64,000 nt of DNA, taken from positions 372,001 through 436,000 of the forward strand of contig NZ_JAJSAQ010000002.1 in NCBI RefSeq assembly GCF_021729075.1, given 5' to 3'. The position numbers and the translations under genes are program-made. Below are positions 1 through 9,062 of the stretch, one piece after another. The stretch is from Microbulbifer guangxiensis. Its GTDB lineage: Bacteria; Pseudomonadota; Gammaproteobacteria; Pseudomonadales; Cellvibrionaceae. How positions within the stretch are numbered: position 1 is the stretch's first letter; every line of letters starts with the position of its first letter. A model generated the notes under the pieces. That model was not told the origin of the DNA. It ran no database searches and saw only the letters and a list, made by a program, of their open reading frames with translations.

Positions 1-624
1 CTCGTAGTCCGGCGCATAGAAATCCACCATGCTGATGGCCTGTCCCCCCGGGTTGAAATCCAGTGGCCCCGGGTACAGGTTGCCAACCTGCTCCGGAGGG
101 AACAAGGTAAAGCGCCGGCGTCCCGCCACTACGCATGCGAGGTTTTCGGGCAAGTCGAAATGGGCCGCGATTCGGGTGCGGTTCCCAAACCATATACAGA
201 CCAGGGGCTGGATGCCGGGCAGTGGAAAATCGTTTTCAGCCCGAATCCCCGGTAAGTGCTGCTCTACCGCAGTAGAGCCCACATAGCAGGTTTTATCTTG
301 CGACCCGCCGGACTCCAGCATTCGTAGGGTCTCCAGCAGCTGGCCGGTAGTACGCGTGAAGTTGAAGCCATCCATCGCCTCGTTGTAAAAGATGCGGCCT
401 CCGGCACTGGCCCCAGCACGAAAAACCACAAGTTGCCGCTTTTGGTCGTAGGGGGCCAGATAATCTCCCAGGCCACCCCTCTGCCCCGCTTGCACCATAG
501 GCCAGCTCGCGGCCGCACCTTTCATCAGCAGTGGAGTGGTACGGCCGGTGACCAAATCAGCCACCTCTTCCGGTGCTACCGATTCCAGTGTCTCGACTGC
601 GGGAATGAAGTCGGGGTAATTCAT
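1..624 (-). CDS. Cupin-like (JmjC-fold) protein, C-terminus cut off by window edge
   Basis: An open frame of 208 codons runs from an ATG at 624 to the window edge without a stop, so only the N-terminal part is present. The translation starts MNYPDFIPAVETLESV and carries an HFD motif (residues about 157-159) followed by a V-x-G-R-R-R-F-T-L-F-P-P stretch. This is the metal-binding strand pattern of cupin-like/JmjC-fold proteins, possibly Fe(II) and 2-oxoglutarate dependent. Its start codon overlaps the halogenase stop in an ATGA, so the two are translationally coupled. Cupin-like proteins of this kind often sit beside TonB receptors and tryptophan-halogenase genes in marine bacteria and xanthomonads. 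The substrate is unknown. Family call fairly sure, function not. Confidence 0.8.
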   Translation of the reverse strand, partial: MNYPDFIPAVETLESVAPEEVADLVTGRTTPLLMKGAAASWPMVQAGQRGGLGDYLAPYDQKRQLVVFRAGASAGGRIFYNEAMDGFNFTRTTGQLLETLRMLESGGSQDKTCYVGSTAVEQHLPGIRAENDFPLPGIQPLVCIWFGNRTRIAAHFDLPENLACVVAGRRRFTLFPPEQVGNLYPGPLDFNPGGQAISMVDFYAPDYE

Positions 625-2177
625 TGAACCCTCCCCGCGGACTGCCCTCTGGCTATCAGTTGCTCGATAAGCTGACGGTTGCCAGGCAGGCCCTGGCGGA
701 ACTTTTCCAGCTGCTGCTGGACTTCCATTTGCAGGGTTCGTATACGTCCTGATTGCCGATCAGCGCGAGGAGCGCGGACAAAATCGCAGGGGTGGCCCAT
801 ACCGTTCAACACATAACGGTAACTGGCCGGCGGGAAAAGGGGCTGCGCCTGCGGAAAGTCCTGGCGCGCGGGCGATCGATGCTGCCAGAGAAGCAGGTTT
901 TCCTGCAGGGATTCCGGTATCGAAACCGCTTCGCGGTGTGCCAGCCAATACTCTGAATCATTGCGTTCAGAAAGCACGTAGTGCAGCTTCAGGAATTCAA
1001 CAATATTCTCCCAGTGGGAAAGCATTTGCCGGTTAAAGCGCTTCGCGGACAGATCCATATGCTGGTTCCCGGCAGGCAGTAAATCACGAATCAGGCCGGC
1101 AGACTGTTCGATCAGCGCCAGTGCAGAGGCTTCCAGGGGCTCAATAAAACCTGCTGCCATGCCAACGGCGACGCAATTACCCTTCCAGAAAACTGACCGG
1201 TGCCCGGGAACGAAACGTAGCTGCCTGATAGAAAGATCCTGTGCGTTCCGCACACCCTCCATCTCTGCGAGATAGTGGCGGAAATCCGCTTCCGCAGCCT
1301 CATCGTCGATAAAGTCACTCGCATAAACGTACCCCATGCCACGGCGAGTGGGGAGACCGATGTCCCAGATCCACCCACTCGATCGTGCAGTTGAGCGGGT
1401 GACCGATGCGACCGGCGCATCAGGCGTTTCGTAGGGCAACTGGACAGCCAGCGCCCGGTCATTGAACAGAACATGCGACTGGTCTACCCAGCTCACACCC
1501 AGGTGCTTGCCGATAATCAGACCGGCACTGCCGGAGCAGTCGACAAAAATGTCAGCCTGCAGGCGCTGGCCGTCACGAGTGAGCAGAGCAGAGATATGAC
1601 CGTCGACACCATCCTCCACCTGTTCGACATCTGCCCGCAGATGGCGAACTCCGAGCTGGGACACACTGTGATCCCGCAGGCACTCACCGAACTTAGCAGC
1701 ATCGAAGTGATAGCCGTAGTTAAGCACCCCGGCATAATCCGGCGTTGCAAGCTGCTTGGGAGCGAGACTGGCATCGCAAATAGCCGCCTGCGGAGTCACC
1801 GCATAGGCGTACTCCAATGATGAGGTTGAGGAGGCGAGATCGCACTCGAAGTAGCCGTGTGGCAGAGAGAAGGGATGGTAATACCGGCTTTCCTGATCGG
1901 CAGTATGCCAGCAGGAAAACAGGGACCCCTGCTTGAAGGAGGCGTCACACTCAGTGAAGAGGCGCTTTTCTGGTAAACCGATACGCCGGAGCGTCTCCCG
2001 CATTGATGGCCAGGTACCCTCGCCAACACCTACTGTTGGTACGTTCGGGGATTCCACCAGCGTGATTTCACAGCCGCCACCCTGGGCTCGGCCATGTTCT
2101 GCCGCCAGTATTGCCGCAGTCAGCCAGCCGGCAGCACCTCCGCCCAATATGAGAATGGATAATGGAGCTTGTTGCAT
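621..2177 (-). CDS. Flavin-dependent tryptophan halogenase family protein
   Basis: 518 residues, the usual length of FADH2-dependent tryptophan halogenases. The dinucleotide-binding motif GGGAAGW is at residues 12-18, followed by GVGEGTWP at 50-57. The lysine that binds the hypohalite/haloamine intermediate aligns with K82 in SFKQG, and the EPLEAS motif (346-351) holds the partner glutamate. The WxWxIP signature reads WIWDIG (269-274), so the proline is a glycine. ATG start at 2177 with an AGG-containing ribosome site upstream. It lies downstream of a TonB receptor on the same strand, separated by a perfect palindrome. Catalytic residues suggest activity, but receptor-linked members are mostly uncharacterised, and an indole or exported ligand is as likely as free tryptophan. 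Confidence 0.88.
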   Translation of the reverse strand: MQQAPLSILILGGGAAGWLTAAILAAEHGRAQGGGCEITLVESPNVPTVGVGEGTWPSMRETLRRIGLPEKRLFTECDASFKQGSLFSCWHTADQESRYYHPFSLPHGYFECDLASSTSSLEYAYAVTPQAAICDASLAPKQLATPDYAGVLNYGYHFDAAKFGECLRDHSVSQLGVRHLRADVEQVEDGVDGHISALLTRDGQRLQADIFVDCSGSAGLIIGKHLGVSWVDQSHVLFNDRALAVQLPYETPDAPVASVTRSTARSSGWIWDIGLPTRRGMGYVYASDFIDDEAAEADFRHYLAEMEGVRNAQDLSIRQLRFVPGHRSVFWKGNCVAVGMAAGFIEPLEASALALIEQSAGLIRDLLPAGNQHMDLSAKRFNRQMLSHWENIVEFLKLHYVLSERNDSEYWLAHREAVSIPESLQENLLLWQHRSPARQDFPQAQPLFPPASYRYVLNGMGHPCDFVRAPRADRQSGRIRTLQMEVQQQLEKFRQGLPGNRQLIEQLIARGQSAGRVQ

Positions 2178-2208
2178 TGCTGAGCCTCACCGCTTTAAGA
2201 ACCTCCAA

Positions 2209-2244
2209 AAATACAATGGCGCGATTAATCGCGCCATTGTATTT
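2209..2244 (-). terminator. Perfect 36-base palindrome, likely intercistronic terminator/attenuator
   Basis: Two 18-base arms (2209-2226 and 2227-2244) are exact reverse complements, with core GGCGCGATTAATCGCGCC. On the minus strand the arms form a long hairpin, with a short loop around TTAA, followed by TATTTTTGG. It lies between the TonB receptor stop and the halogenase start, so it should partly terminate receptor transcripts or stabilise their 3' end and set a high receptor-to-halogenase ratio. A protein operator is the alternative reading. Confidence 0.6.
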
Positions 2245-2304
2245 GTGCCATCGGTGCCCCCAACATCAGAACACCGATGTCACTGCTTCAGTCAGGCTAA
2301 CGCC

Positions 2305-5247
2305 TTAGAAGCTATAACGCACACCCAGGTTATACCGGGCCCCGTTCTGGAAGGCGGCAATCAACATATTCTCGTGACGACCGTGTGCACGGGTAGTCTC
2401 GTTAGTCACGTTGATACCTTCCATGAATACCGAGAAATTGTCCTGGATATCGTAGCTCGCGCTGATATCCCACTGACCGTATGCCTCGGTATAAATCGGG
2501 TTACGCTCACCGGCACCATCAAAAGAGCTGGTGAGGAACTTGTCACGCCAGTTATAGGCAACCCGCGCCTGGATGCCGTTCTTATCGTAGAAGCCCACGA
2601 GGTTGAACGAGTCACTCAGACCGAACAGTACAAACTGGTTTTCAACACCTTCGCCTTTGTTGGTATTGGTGTTGTCGTAGTTCACATCACCGTCAACAGT
2701 GGTGTAGTTCACTTGGCCACCGAAACCGGAGTCACCGAAGACATGCTGAAGGGCCACTTCAAAGCCGTGGATCTCAGCCGTCTTTTCGTTCACCGGAGTA
2801 ATCAGGGTGAATACTGCCGACGGATCGCCCTCTGCGGCGTCACCAACCACCGGTGCACCATACAGTGACTCCATGTAGGCCCTCACCTGCGCCGGATCGT
2901 CAGTACCCAGAGCCGCTACAGCAGCATCATAACGAGGTCCCTGCGCAGGGTGAGCCAGATCGAACAGGGTCTGCTCTACAGACGTGGTACCGATGAAGTT
3001 CTCCACATCTTTGTTGTAGAAACCTACAGACAGGTAGCTGCTCTCCCCGTAGTACCACTCACCCGACAGGTCGAAGTTGGTGGACTCGTAGGGCAGCAGT
3101 CCCGGGTTACCCAGGTTACCGGTACCGCCGTTGAAACGCAGCAACTGGTTAATGGTGGCACCGCCCTGCAGATTGTCGTAGGTCGGGCGGGTCATGGTCT
3201 TGCTGAAGGACGCACGCGCAACCACATCTTCCGTCAGCGAAATATCGAAGTCGATATTGGGCAGCAGGTTATCGTAGGCGCCCTTGAAGTTAATCGGCTG
3301 TGAGCCATTGGCCACTGCCACAAACTCGTTGTCACCCGCCCACTCGATGCGATCGTAGATCGGCAGAGTACCGGGGTTGGTCACCTCGGTATCTTCGTAG
3401 CGCAGACCAACAGCCAGGTGCATCGGCATGGCCGCGTCTTCCCAGGCAAAGTTCACCTGCGAGTAGGCCGCCATCTGCTCTTCGTACAGCGTGCGGTCAA
3501 CCTGCCAGTCACTGCTGGCACACAGTACCGTGCCACAGGGGCTGATGGTCTCGCCGTTGGCTGCCGCGATGGCAGAGATGGCATCGATCATGCCCTGGAA
3601 GTCGGCAGCGTAGTAGTACGGTGTCATGTCCGAGCTGCTGGCACTGCCAAACTCGTCCAGCGCACTGGCCATGCTCTCACGTACGAACAGGCTGTCATCA
3701 TAGTCAGCCGGGCTACCGTAACCGCCCCAGGTGTCGCGCTGGGCATTAGCGAAGGCTGAGCGGTTGGCAGAATCGGTGTAACCGACACCAAAGTCGATAC
3801 TCTTGACCGGTCCAGCCTCAACCTCAAAGGTACCGTCGAAGCGGGTCTGCTCGATCTCGTGTTTCATGTAGCTGTTGCGGAAGCTGGTACCGGAAGTCAG
3901 CATCTGAGCCGGGTCAAAACCCTGCCCATTGATAAAGTCGAAGCTGACGGTAGGAACGTCGGTGCTGTAGTCCACAGTGGTGGCAGCGCGGTTGTACTGC
4001 ACACCGGCAATGGTGTTATTGGTGCCGCGGCCATCCTTCGCGCCGTTTTCGGCGGTGGAATTATGGTAATCAAATTCCAGGCTCAGCTTGTCGGTCGGAT
4101 TCCAGGCCAGGTTCAGACCTACAGATTTGTTCTCGTTGACGGAGCCCCATGCACCGGCATTGAAGGTTACGTCAGCACCAGTGGCATCGGTGTATACGAT
4201 CGGAGCAACCACGCCGCCATTCCCGGAGCCCTGTGTAAAGGAGCCAGAAACAGGAACACCGTTAAACCATGCACCCATGGCATTGGACTGCTGCTCTACG
4301 TCCTGCTCGGCGTAAGTGTAATCGAGGGTAGCCTCGAAATCGTCACGGGGAGCCCACTGCAGGGTCAACTGCGCGTTGGTGCGCTCGCGCTGCACTTCGT
4401 TGAATGCAAAGCCGACACCACGCGGTACGGAGTAAATATCCCCTTCCTGCGGAGCGTTTTCGAAGTTGGGGTTATCGGGCATGATTGAACCCCAATCGCC
4501 CTGGCCACCCGGGATGGTGTACCAACCAGACGGGGTCTCAGCACCAGCGGAGCCACTGTGGCGCTCGGAGAAAGAAGTGGCAACGGACACACCGATCGTG
4601 TCATCAGCAAACTTGGTGCTGAAGATACCGGAAAATTCCGGAGTCAGGCTGTCGCCCTCAGTGGTGGATGTATCGTGAATGGTCTTGGCACTCAGGTTGA
4701 GCACCATGTCATCCTGCTCGAGCGGGCGGGCGGTACGGATGTTGATGACGGAGCCGATACCACCACTGGTCAGCTTGGCCTGGCCAGTTTTGTAAATTTC
4801 GACACCGCTCACACCCTCTGCAGCCAGGTTGGCGAAGTCATAGGAGCGGGAAGCGGACGCTGAGGTAGCCTCGATGTTCGCTGCGGGCATCTGGCGCCCA
4901 TTCAAAGTCACGACGTTGTAGTCGGGACCGAAGCCACGGACGGTTACCCGGCTGCCTTCACCGTTGCGCCGATCAATGGAGACACCGGTAATACGCTGCA
5001 GAGATTCCGCCAGGTTCGTATCCGGCATCTTGCCGATATCTTCAGCAGAGATGGCATCAACCACGCCCTGCGCATCGCGCTTGATATCCATCGCGCGATC
5101 CAAGCTAGCGCGGATACCAGTTACAGTGATCTCTTCAAGAGCAGCATCTTCCTGCGCCTGCAGAACAGCAGGAGACATCATGCTGGCACCCATCGCCAAC
5201 GAGATCGTGACTGCCAGTCGATCCTTGCGGAATGTTTTGTTCTTCAT
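2305..5247 (-). CDS. TonB-dependent outer-membrane receptor
   Basis: 980 residues from an ATG at 5247, preceded at good spacing by CGGGGAAG; a GTG two codons upstream is possible. A signal peptide covers residues 1 to about 32 (cleavage near LQAQ). The TonB box is EEITVTG at about 38-44, then the plug domain (AEDIGKMPDTNLAESLQRITG) and a 22-strand barrel ending in YSF, the terminal phenylalanine needed for outer-membrane insertion. The RASLDRAMDIKR segment before the plug is typical of the large receptors linked to carbohydrate uptake loci in Caulobacter, Xanthomonas and marine gammaproteobacteria. It leads the receptor-halogenase-cupin transcription unit. The ligand cannot be read from sequence; an oligosaccharide or related compound is inferred from family and neighbours. 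Confidence 0.93.
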   Translation of the reverse strand: MKNKTFRKDRLAVTISLAMGASMMSPAVLQAQEDAALEEITVTGIRASLDRAMDIKRDAQGVVDAISAEDIGKMPDTNLAESLQRITGVSIDRRNGEGSRVTVRGFGPDYNVVTLNGRQMPAANIEATSASASRSYDFANLAAEGVSGVEIYKTGQAKLTSGGIGSVINIRTARPLEQDDMVLNLSAKTIHDTSTTEGDSLTPEFSGIFSTKFADDTIGVSVATSFSERHSGSAGAETPSGWYTIPGGQGDWGSIMPDNPNFENAPQEGDIYSVPRGVGFAFNEVQRERTNAQLTLQWAPRDDFEATLDYTYAEQDVEQQSNAMGAWFNGVPVSGSFTQGSGNGGVVAPIVYTDATGADVTFNAGAWGSVNENKSVGLNLAWNPTDKLSLEFDYHNSTAENGAKDGRGTNNTIAGVQYNRAATTVDYSTDVPTVSFDFINGQGFDPAQMLTSGTSFRNSYMKHEIEQTRFDGTFEVEAGPVKSIDFGVGYTDSANRSAFANAQRDTWGGYGSPADYDDSLFVRESMASALDEFGSASSSDMTPYYYAADFQGMIDAISAIAAANGETISPCGTVLCASSDWQVDRTLYEEQMAAYSQVNFAWEDAAMPMHLAVGLRYEDTEVTNPGTLPIYDRIEWAGDNEFVAVANGSQPINFKGAYDNLLPNIDFDISLTEDVVARASFSKTMTRPTYDNLQGGATINQLLRFNGGTGNLGNPGLLPYESTNFDLSGEWYYGESSYLSVGFYNKDVENFIGTTSVEQTLFDLAHPAQGPRYDAAVAALGTDDPAQVRAYMESLYGAPVVGDAAEGDPSAVFTLITPVNEKTAEIHGFEVALQHVFGDSGFGGQVNYTTVDGDVNYDNTNTNKGEGVENQFVLFGLSDSFNLVGFYDKNGIQARVAYNWRDKFLTSSFDGAGERNPIYTEAYGQWDISASYDIQDNFSVFMEGINVTNETTRAHGRHENMLIAAFQNGARYNLGVRYSF

Positions 5248-5563
5248 CAACACTTCCCCGAGTCTTTAAGATTATTGTGTCGTGTTTATGGTTCTCTCTT
5301 AGCTGCGAAGCTCGGTTGCTCATGCGGACAAGAAACCACCTCACCCGCTGTAGCCCGGTCTCGGCACTCCTACCCGGCTACCCGGTCAACCGCCGCCGCA
5401 CCATCAGGGTGCACTTCAGCGACTCTTCGCACTGTTATGGCATATTGCCGGGTTGGCCAGCTACTGCAATTGACTCTGAGGGCAAACAGGATATGGCGGA
5501 TTAAAAGTGCGGCGACAGGGATTTCGGCGATTCAGGACCCCACCACCCCCGCTCCCCAGCAAA
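5248..5563. other. Intergenic region upstream of the TonB receptor
   Basis: About 320 bases without a convincing gene. It must contain the minus-strand promoter and leader of the receptor, but no clear -35/-10 pair or LacI-type palindrome was found by eye. The 90-codon frame at 5232-5504 has no ribosome site or recognisable product. Confidence 0.5.
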
Positions 5564-5593
5564 CAAAAAAGGCCTGCATTCATGCAGGCCTTT
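5564..5593 (-). terminator. Rho-independent terminator of the lipB-lipA unit
   Basis: The stem GGCCTGCAT / ATGCAGGCC (5571-5579 and 5582-5590) has a two-base centre and is followed, on the minus strand, by a run of six T (5565-5570). It lies 50 bases past the lipA stop, closing the minus-strand housekeeping block. Confidence 0.88.
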
Positions 5594-5643
5594 GCATCGA
5601 GATCCCCTGGCTACCCGGCTTCCCTAGAGCTCCGGAACCATTC

Positions 5644-6642
5644 TTAACTGACTTTCTCCCCATGCGCCTGCTTGTCGGCGTGGTAGGAAGAGCGCACCAG
5701 CGGGCCGCAGGCGGCGTGCTTGAAGCCGATCTGTTCGGCGTAGCGGCGGTACTCCTCGAACTCGTCGGGGTGCACGTAGCGCTGTACCGGCAGGTGTTCC
5801 TTACTCGGCTGCAGGTACTGGCCGATGGTGAGCATGTCGATGTCGTGCTCGCGCATGTCATCCAGCACGGCGAAGATCTCTTCTTTCTCCTCACCGAGAC
5901 CCACCATCAGGCCGGACTTGGTCAGCACGTCCGGGCGGCGCTTCTTGTATTCCTGCAGCAGTTTCAGGGACCACTTGTAGTTGGCGCCGGGACGGGACTC
6001 CCGGTACAGGCGCGGCACGGTTTCCAGGTTGTGGTTGAACACGTCCGGGGCCTCTGCCTCGAGGATGTCCAGTGCCACGTCCATGCGGCCGCGGAAGTCC
6101 GGTGTCAGGATTTCCACCTGCAGGTTGGGAGAGTGCTCGCGGGCGATGCGAATACAGTCGGCAAAGTGCTGGGCACCGCCATCGCGCAGGTCATCGCGGT
6201 CAACGGAGGTGATCACCACATAGCGCAGCCCCATGGCGGCGATGGCTTCGGCCAGGTGCTGCGGCTCCTGCGGATCCAGCGGGTTCGGCTTGCCGTGGCC
6301 CACATCGCAGAAGGGGCAGCGACGGGTACAGATCTCACCCATGATCATGAAGGTGGCCGTGCCGCCACTGAAGCACTCGCCCAGGTTCGGGCAGCTGGCT
6401 TCCTCGCACACGGTGGCGAGCTTCTGGGAACGCAGGATGCTCTTGATGCGGTCCACTTCTTTGGAAGCCGGCACCTTGACGCGAATCCAGTCCGGCTTGC
6501 GCAGGACCTGGTCGCTGGCGATCACCTTGACCGGGATACGCTCCACCTTGTCAGCATCGCGGAGCTTTTCGCCCTGCTGCAGGCGACGGGTGCGTTTTAC
6601 CGGTACCAGATCGGGCTGGTCAGGTGTGGAATTGTCAGCCAT
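5644..6642 (-). CDS. lipA: Lipoyl synthase
   Basis: Radical SAM enzyme that inserts two sulfurs into protein-bound octanoyl chains to make the lipoyl cofactor of 2-oxoacid dehydrogenases and the glycine cleavage system. 332 residues. The auxiliary cluster cysteines are C79, C84 and C90 ([12 protein letters not shown]) and the radical SAM CxxxCxxC is C105, C109 and C112 (CTRRCPFC). The start [11 protein letters not shown] at 6642 is chosen because it fits the family N-terminus; upstream codons in frame are not conserved. It overlaps the lipB stop by 8 bases. Cytoplasmic, acting after LipB. Confidence 0.97.
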   Translation of the reverse strand: MADNSTPDQPDLVPVKRTRRLQQGEKLRDADKVERIPVKVIASDQVLRKPDWIRVKVPASKEVDRIKSILRSQKLATVCEEASCPNLGECFSGGTATFMIMGEICTRRCPFCDVGHGKPNPLDPQEPQHLAEAIAAMGLRYVVITSVDRDDLRDGGAQHFADCIRIAREHSPNLQVEILTPDFRGRMDVALDILEAEAPDVFNHNLETVPRLYRESRPGANYKWSLKLLQEYKKRRPDVLTKSGLMVGLGEEKEEIFAVLDDMREHDIDMLTIGQYLQPSKEHLPVQRYVHPDEFEEYRRYAEQIGFKHAACGPLVRSSYHADKQAHGEKVS

Positions 6643-7339
6643 TGGTCGTTTCCTGTTCCTGCTCGGCGCGCGCACGCGCAAAAATTGTTTCATCGACGGG
6701 ATGCCATTCGGCGGCATCCAGTGACAGCGCCTTCACCAGCTCGATGACAAAAACCTCGGCCACTTCACTCCAGGAAGGCACCGGGGCGACCAGTTCCGCC
6801 ATCTGCACCATCTGCATACCTGCGTAGCCGCAGGGGTTGATGCGCAGGAAAGGCCCCAGGTCCATGTCGATGTTGATGGCAATACCGTGGAAGCTGCAGC
6901 CACGGCGGACGCGAAGGCCGATGGAGGCAATCTTGTTGCCCGCCCGCGGGCCCTCGGTCAGGTAGACGCCCGGCGCGTCGGCGCGGGGGGCGGCGGCGAC
7001 ACCGTAACTGGCCAGCATGGCCACGGTCGCGTTCTCCAGCGCCGTGACCAGGTCTCGGACGCCGGTTTTCGCGCGACGCAGGTCCAGCAGCGGGTAGACC
7101 ACCAACTGGCCGGGGCCGTGGTAGGTCACCTGGCCACCGCGGTCCACCTGCACTACCGGGATATCGCCGGTATTCAGCAGGTGTTCGGCCTTGCCGGCCT
7201 GCCCCTGGGTAAATACCGGTTCGTGCTCCACGCACCAGATCTCATCGGGGCTGTTATCGTCGCGATGGTCGGTATAGCCGGACATGGCCCGCCACACCGT
7301 CTCGTAATCGCGCCGCCCCAGGTTTCGGATGATTGCCAC
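6635..7339 (-). CDS. lipB: Octanoyl-[acyl-carrier-protein]-protein octanoyltransferase
   Basis: LipB moves the octanoyl group from ACP to lipoyl domains, the step before LipA. 234 residues. The family core [18 protein letters not shown] is at about 67-84, the catalytic lysine in KIASIGLRV, and the catalytic cysteine in NPCGYAGM. The start is a GTG placed directly after the TGA of the ybeD-like gene, so translation is probably coupled. Gene order dacA, ybeD, lipB, lipA matches E. coli. Confidence 0.96.
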   Translation of the reverse strand: MAIIRNLGRRDYETVWRAMSGYTDHRDDNSPDEIWCVEHEPVFTQGQAGKAEHLLNTGDIPVVQVDRGGQVTYHGPGQLVVYPLLDLRRAKTGVRDLVTALENATVAMLASYGVAAAPRADAPGVYLTEGPRAGNKIASIGLRVRRGCSFHGIAINIDMDLGPFLRINPCGYAGMQMVQMAELVAPVPSWSEVAEVFVIELVKALSLDAAEWHPVDETIFARARAEQEQETTNG

Positions 7340-7621
7340 TCAGAGCACCATATGGATGGATGGATGGGCCTTCAGCTCTTCGAACAGGGCCTTCAGCTGG
7401 TCTTCACCGGTGGCGACGATAAAGAAGGTCACCGAGGTGAAGTTGCCGTTGCGGCTGTCCCGCAGGGTGATGCGCTCCTCGTCGAGGCCGGGCGCATGAC
7501 GGCGCATAACCTCCAGCACGAATTCATGTGTGGCGTCATCAGCGTCGCGAACCACCTTGACCGGGTAGTCTTCACAGGGAAATTCGATTTTTGGGGGTTC
7601 TTGCTTGGGGTCTTGGCTCAT
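7340..7621 (-). CDS. YbeD-like DUF493 protein
   Basis: A 93-residue protein starting MSQDPKQEPPKIEFPCEDYPVKVV and ending HPSIHMVL. The pattern FPC-x-YP-x-KV and the later R-x-S-x-x-GN-[FY]-x-S-V-T motif are typical of the small ferredoxin-fold DUF493/YbeD family. Members sit between dacA and lipB in many gammaproteobacteria. The role is unknown, with an effect on lipoate metabolism suggested by context only. The internal ATG at 7621 is preferred because the 45 upstream codons are not conserved. Confidence 0.9.
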   Translation of the reverse strand: MSQDPKQEPPKIEFPCEDYPVKVVRDADDATHEFVLEVMRRHAPGLDEERITLRDSRNGNFTSVTFFIVATGEDQLKALFEELKAHPSIHMVL

Positions 7622-7777
7622 ACCGCTCTCCAGGGCCGCGCAAGTGACAGTAGCCCGGAACGGGCGGCGCAACCGGGCGGGGATTATACCGTGGTGAGCG
7701 AATAGTGGACAGTGACCACCGGGGAGAGCGGCCCGCGATACCGGCAGGCTGGCCAAAGGGATCCGGTATGAGAGGAA

Positions 7778-7804
7778 GGCCCCGCCGACCTGTTCGGCGG
7801 AGCC
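7778..7804 (-). terminator. Stem-loop after dacA, weak terminator candidate
   Basis: CCGCCGA (7782-7788) pairs exactly with TCGGCGG (7794-7800) around a five-base loop, flanked by partly pairing GGC/GCC. It follows the dacA stop on the minus strand, but the following bases are only mildly T-rich (GGCCTTCCTCT), so termination may be partial. Confidence 0.35.
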
Positions 7805-7828
7805 AGTGACTCTAGAGTAGAGCCGGAA

Positions 7829-8977
7829 TCAACTAAAGAAGCCCATCACGAAGCGCTTGATGGCATCCCACAGGCGCTTGAAGAAGCCCGCTTCCTCGAC
7901 CGACTCCGCGGTGACGGCCTTGACCTCGGCGACGGTCTTACCATCCAGGGTCACCACCACCTTGCCGACCGGCTGGCCTTTCTCCAGCGGGGCCTCCAGC
8001 TCGCCGTCGATGATCAGGTCGGCCTTGATATTGTCCTCACCGCCGCGGGGGATGGTGACGAACACATCTTCCTGCACCGCGATACCCACTTCAGGCTGCT
8101 TGCCGCCCCAAACGCGCTCAGTCTGCAGCACGTCATCGGAGCCGTAGACTTTATGGGTCTGGTAGTAGCGGAAGCCGTAAGCCAGCAGCTTCTGGCTCTC
8201 GGCTGCACGCTTTTCATCGCTGTCGGTGCCGAGCACAACCGAAATCAGGCGCATGCCGCGCTTCTGTGCTGAAGCCACCAGGCAGTAGCCCGCCTCTTCG
8301 GTATGGCCGGTCTTGATGCCGTCCACGGCGTTATCCCGCCACAGCAACCGGTTGCGGTTGGGCTGGTTGATACCGGCGAAACTGAAATACTTCTCGGAAT
8401 AGAGGTTATAGTGCTCCGGGTGGTCCATGATGACGGCGCGCGCCAATGTGGCCAGGTCCCGGGCTGTGGTCATATGCCCCTCGGCGGGCCAGCCGGTGGC
8501 GTTCTTGAACGTGGTGTCGCGCATGCCCAGCAGCTCCGCCTGCTGGTTCATGACTTCGGCAAATACATCCTCGCTGCCAGAGACAAACTCGGCCAGGGCA
8601 ATACTGGCATCGTTACCAGACTGGATGATGACCCCGCGCAGCAGGTCGATCACCGGCACTTTCTCGCCCACCTTCACGAACATCTTGGAGCCGCCCTTGC
8701 GCCAAGCCTTCTCCGAGATCAGCACCTCGTCAGTTTCCTTGATAGTGCCTTTCTCAATTTCTTCGGAGACGATATAGGCGGTCATCATTTTGGTGAGACT
8801 GGCCGGCGGTACCTGCTGGTCGGCATTCTCCTCCACCAGGACCTGCCCGGTATGGGCGTCCATCAGCAGGTAGGCAGTCGCGGCCAACTGCGGCGGGGCC
8901 GGAATCAGGGATTGATCGGTTTGGGCAGTAGCGACGCTGGACAGCAGCAACAGGCAAGCTAGTAGGCGTTTGATCAT
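7829..8977 (-). CDS. dacA: D-alanyl-D-alanine carboxypeptidase (PBP5/6 type)
   Basis: Periplasmic low-molecular-weight penicillin-binding protein that trims the terminal D-alanine from peptidoglycan stem peptides. 382 residues with signal peptide 1 to about 18 (cleavage after VATA). The active-site motifs are SLTK (60-63), SGN (120-122) and KTG (222-224). A PBP5 C-terminal beta domain follows, and the chain ends in an amphipathic helix (GFFKRLWDAIKRFVMGFF) that anchors it to the outer face of the inner membrane. Neighbours mltB, rlpA, rodA and mrdA form a cell-elongation cluster. Confidence 0.96.
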   Translation of the reverse strand: MIKRLLACLLLLSSVATAQTDQSLIPAPPQLAATAYLLMDAHTGQVLVEENADQQVPPASLTKMMTAYIVSEEIEKGTIKETDEVLISEKAWRKGGSKMFVKVGEKVPVIDLLRGVIIQSGNDASIALAEFVSGSEDVFAEVMNQQAELLGMRDTTFKNATGWPAEGHMTTARDLATLARAVIMDHPEHYNLYSEKYFSFAGINQPNRNRLLWRDNAVDGIKTGHTEEAGYCLVASAQKRGMRLISVVLGTDSDEKRAAESQKLLAYGFRYYQTHKVYGSDDVLQTERVWGGKQPEVGIAVQEDVFVTIPRGGEDNIKADLIIDGELEAPLEKGQPVGKVVVTLDGKTVAEVKAVTAESVEEAGFFKRLWDAIKRFVMGFFS

Positions 8978-9062
8978 GGGTTGTTGTCTCTTTATTCCTC
9001 GTGTTCGTCGATTCCTGAGCGCAAAGTTTGGGGGCCGGCTTTGCCAACCGGCGGCTTGCCCG

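Noticed and set aside
5275-6747. A 490-codon plus-strand frame
   Set aside because: It is antisense to lipA, with its two cysteine clusters, and runs through the lipA terminator.
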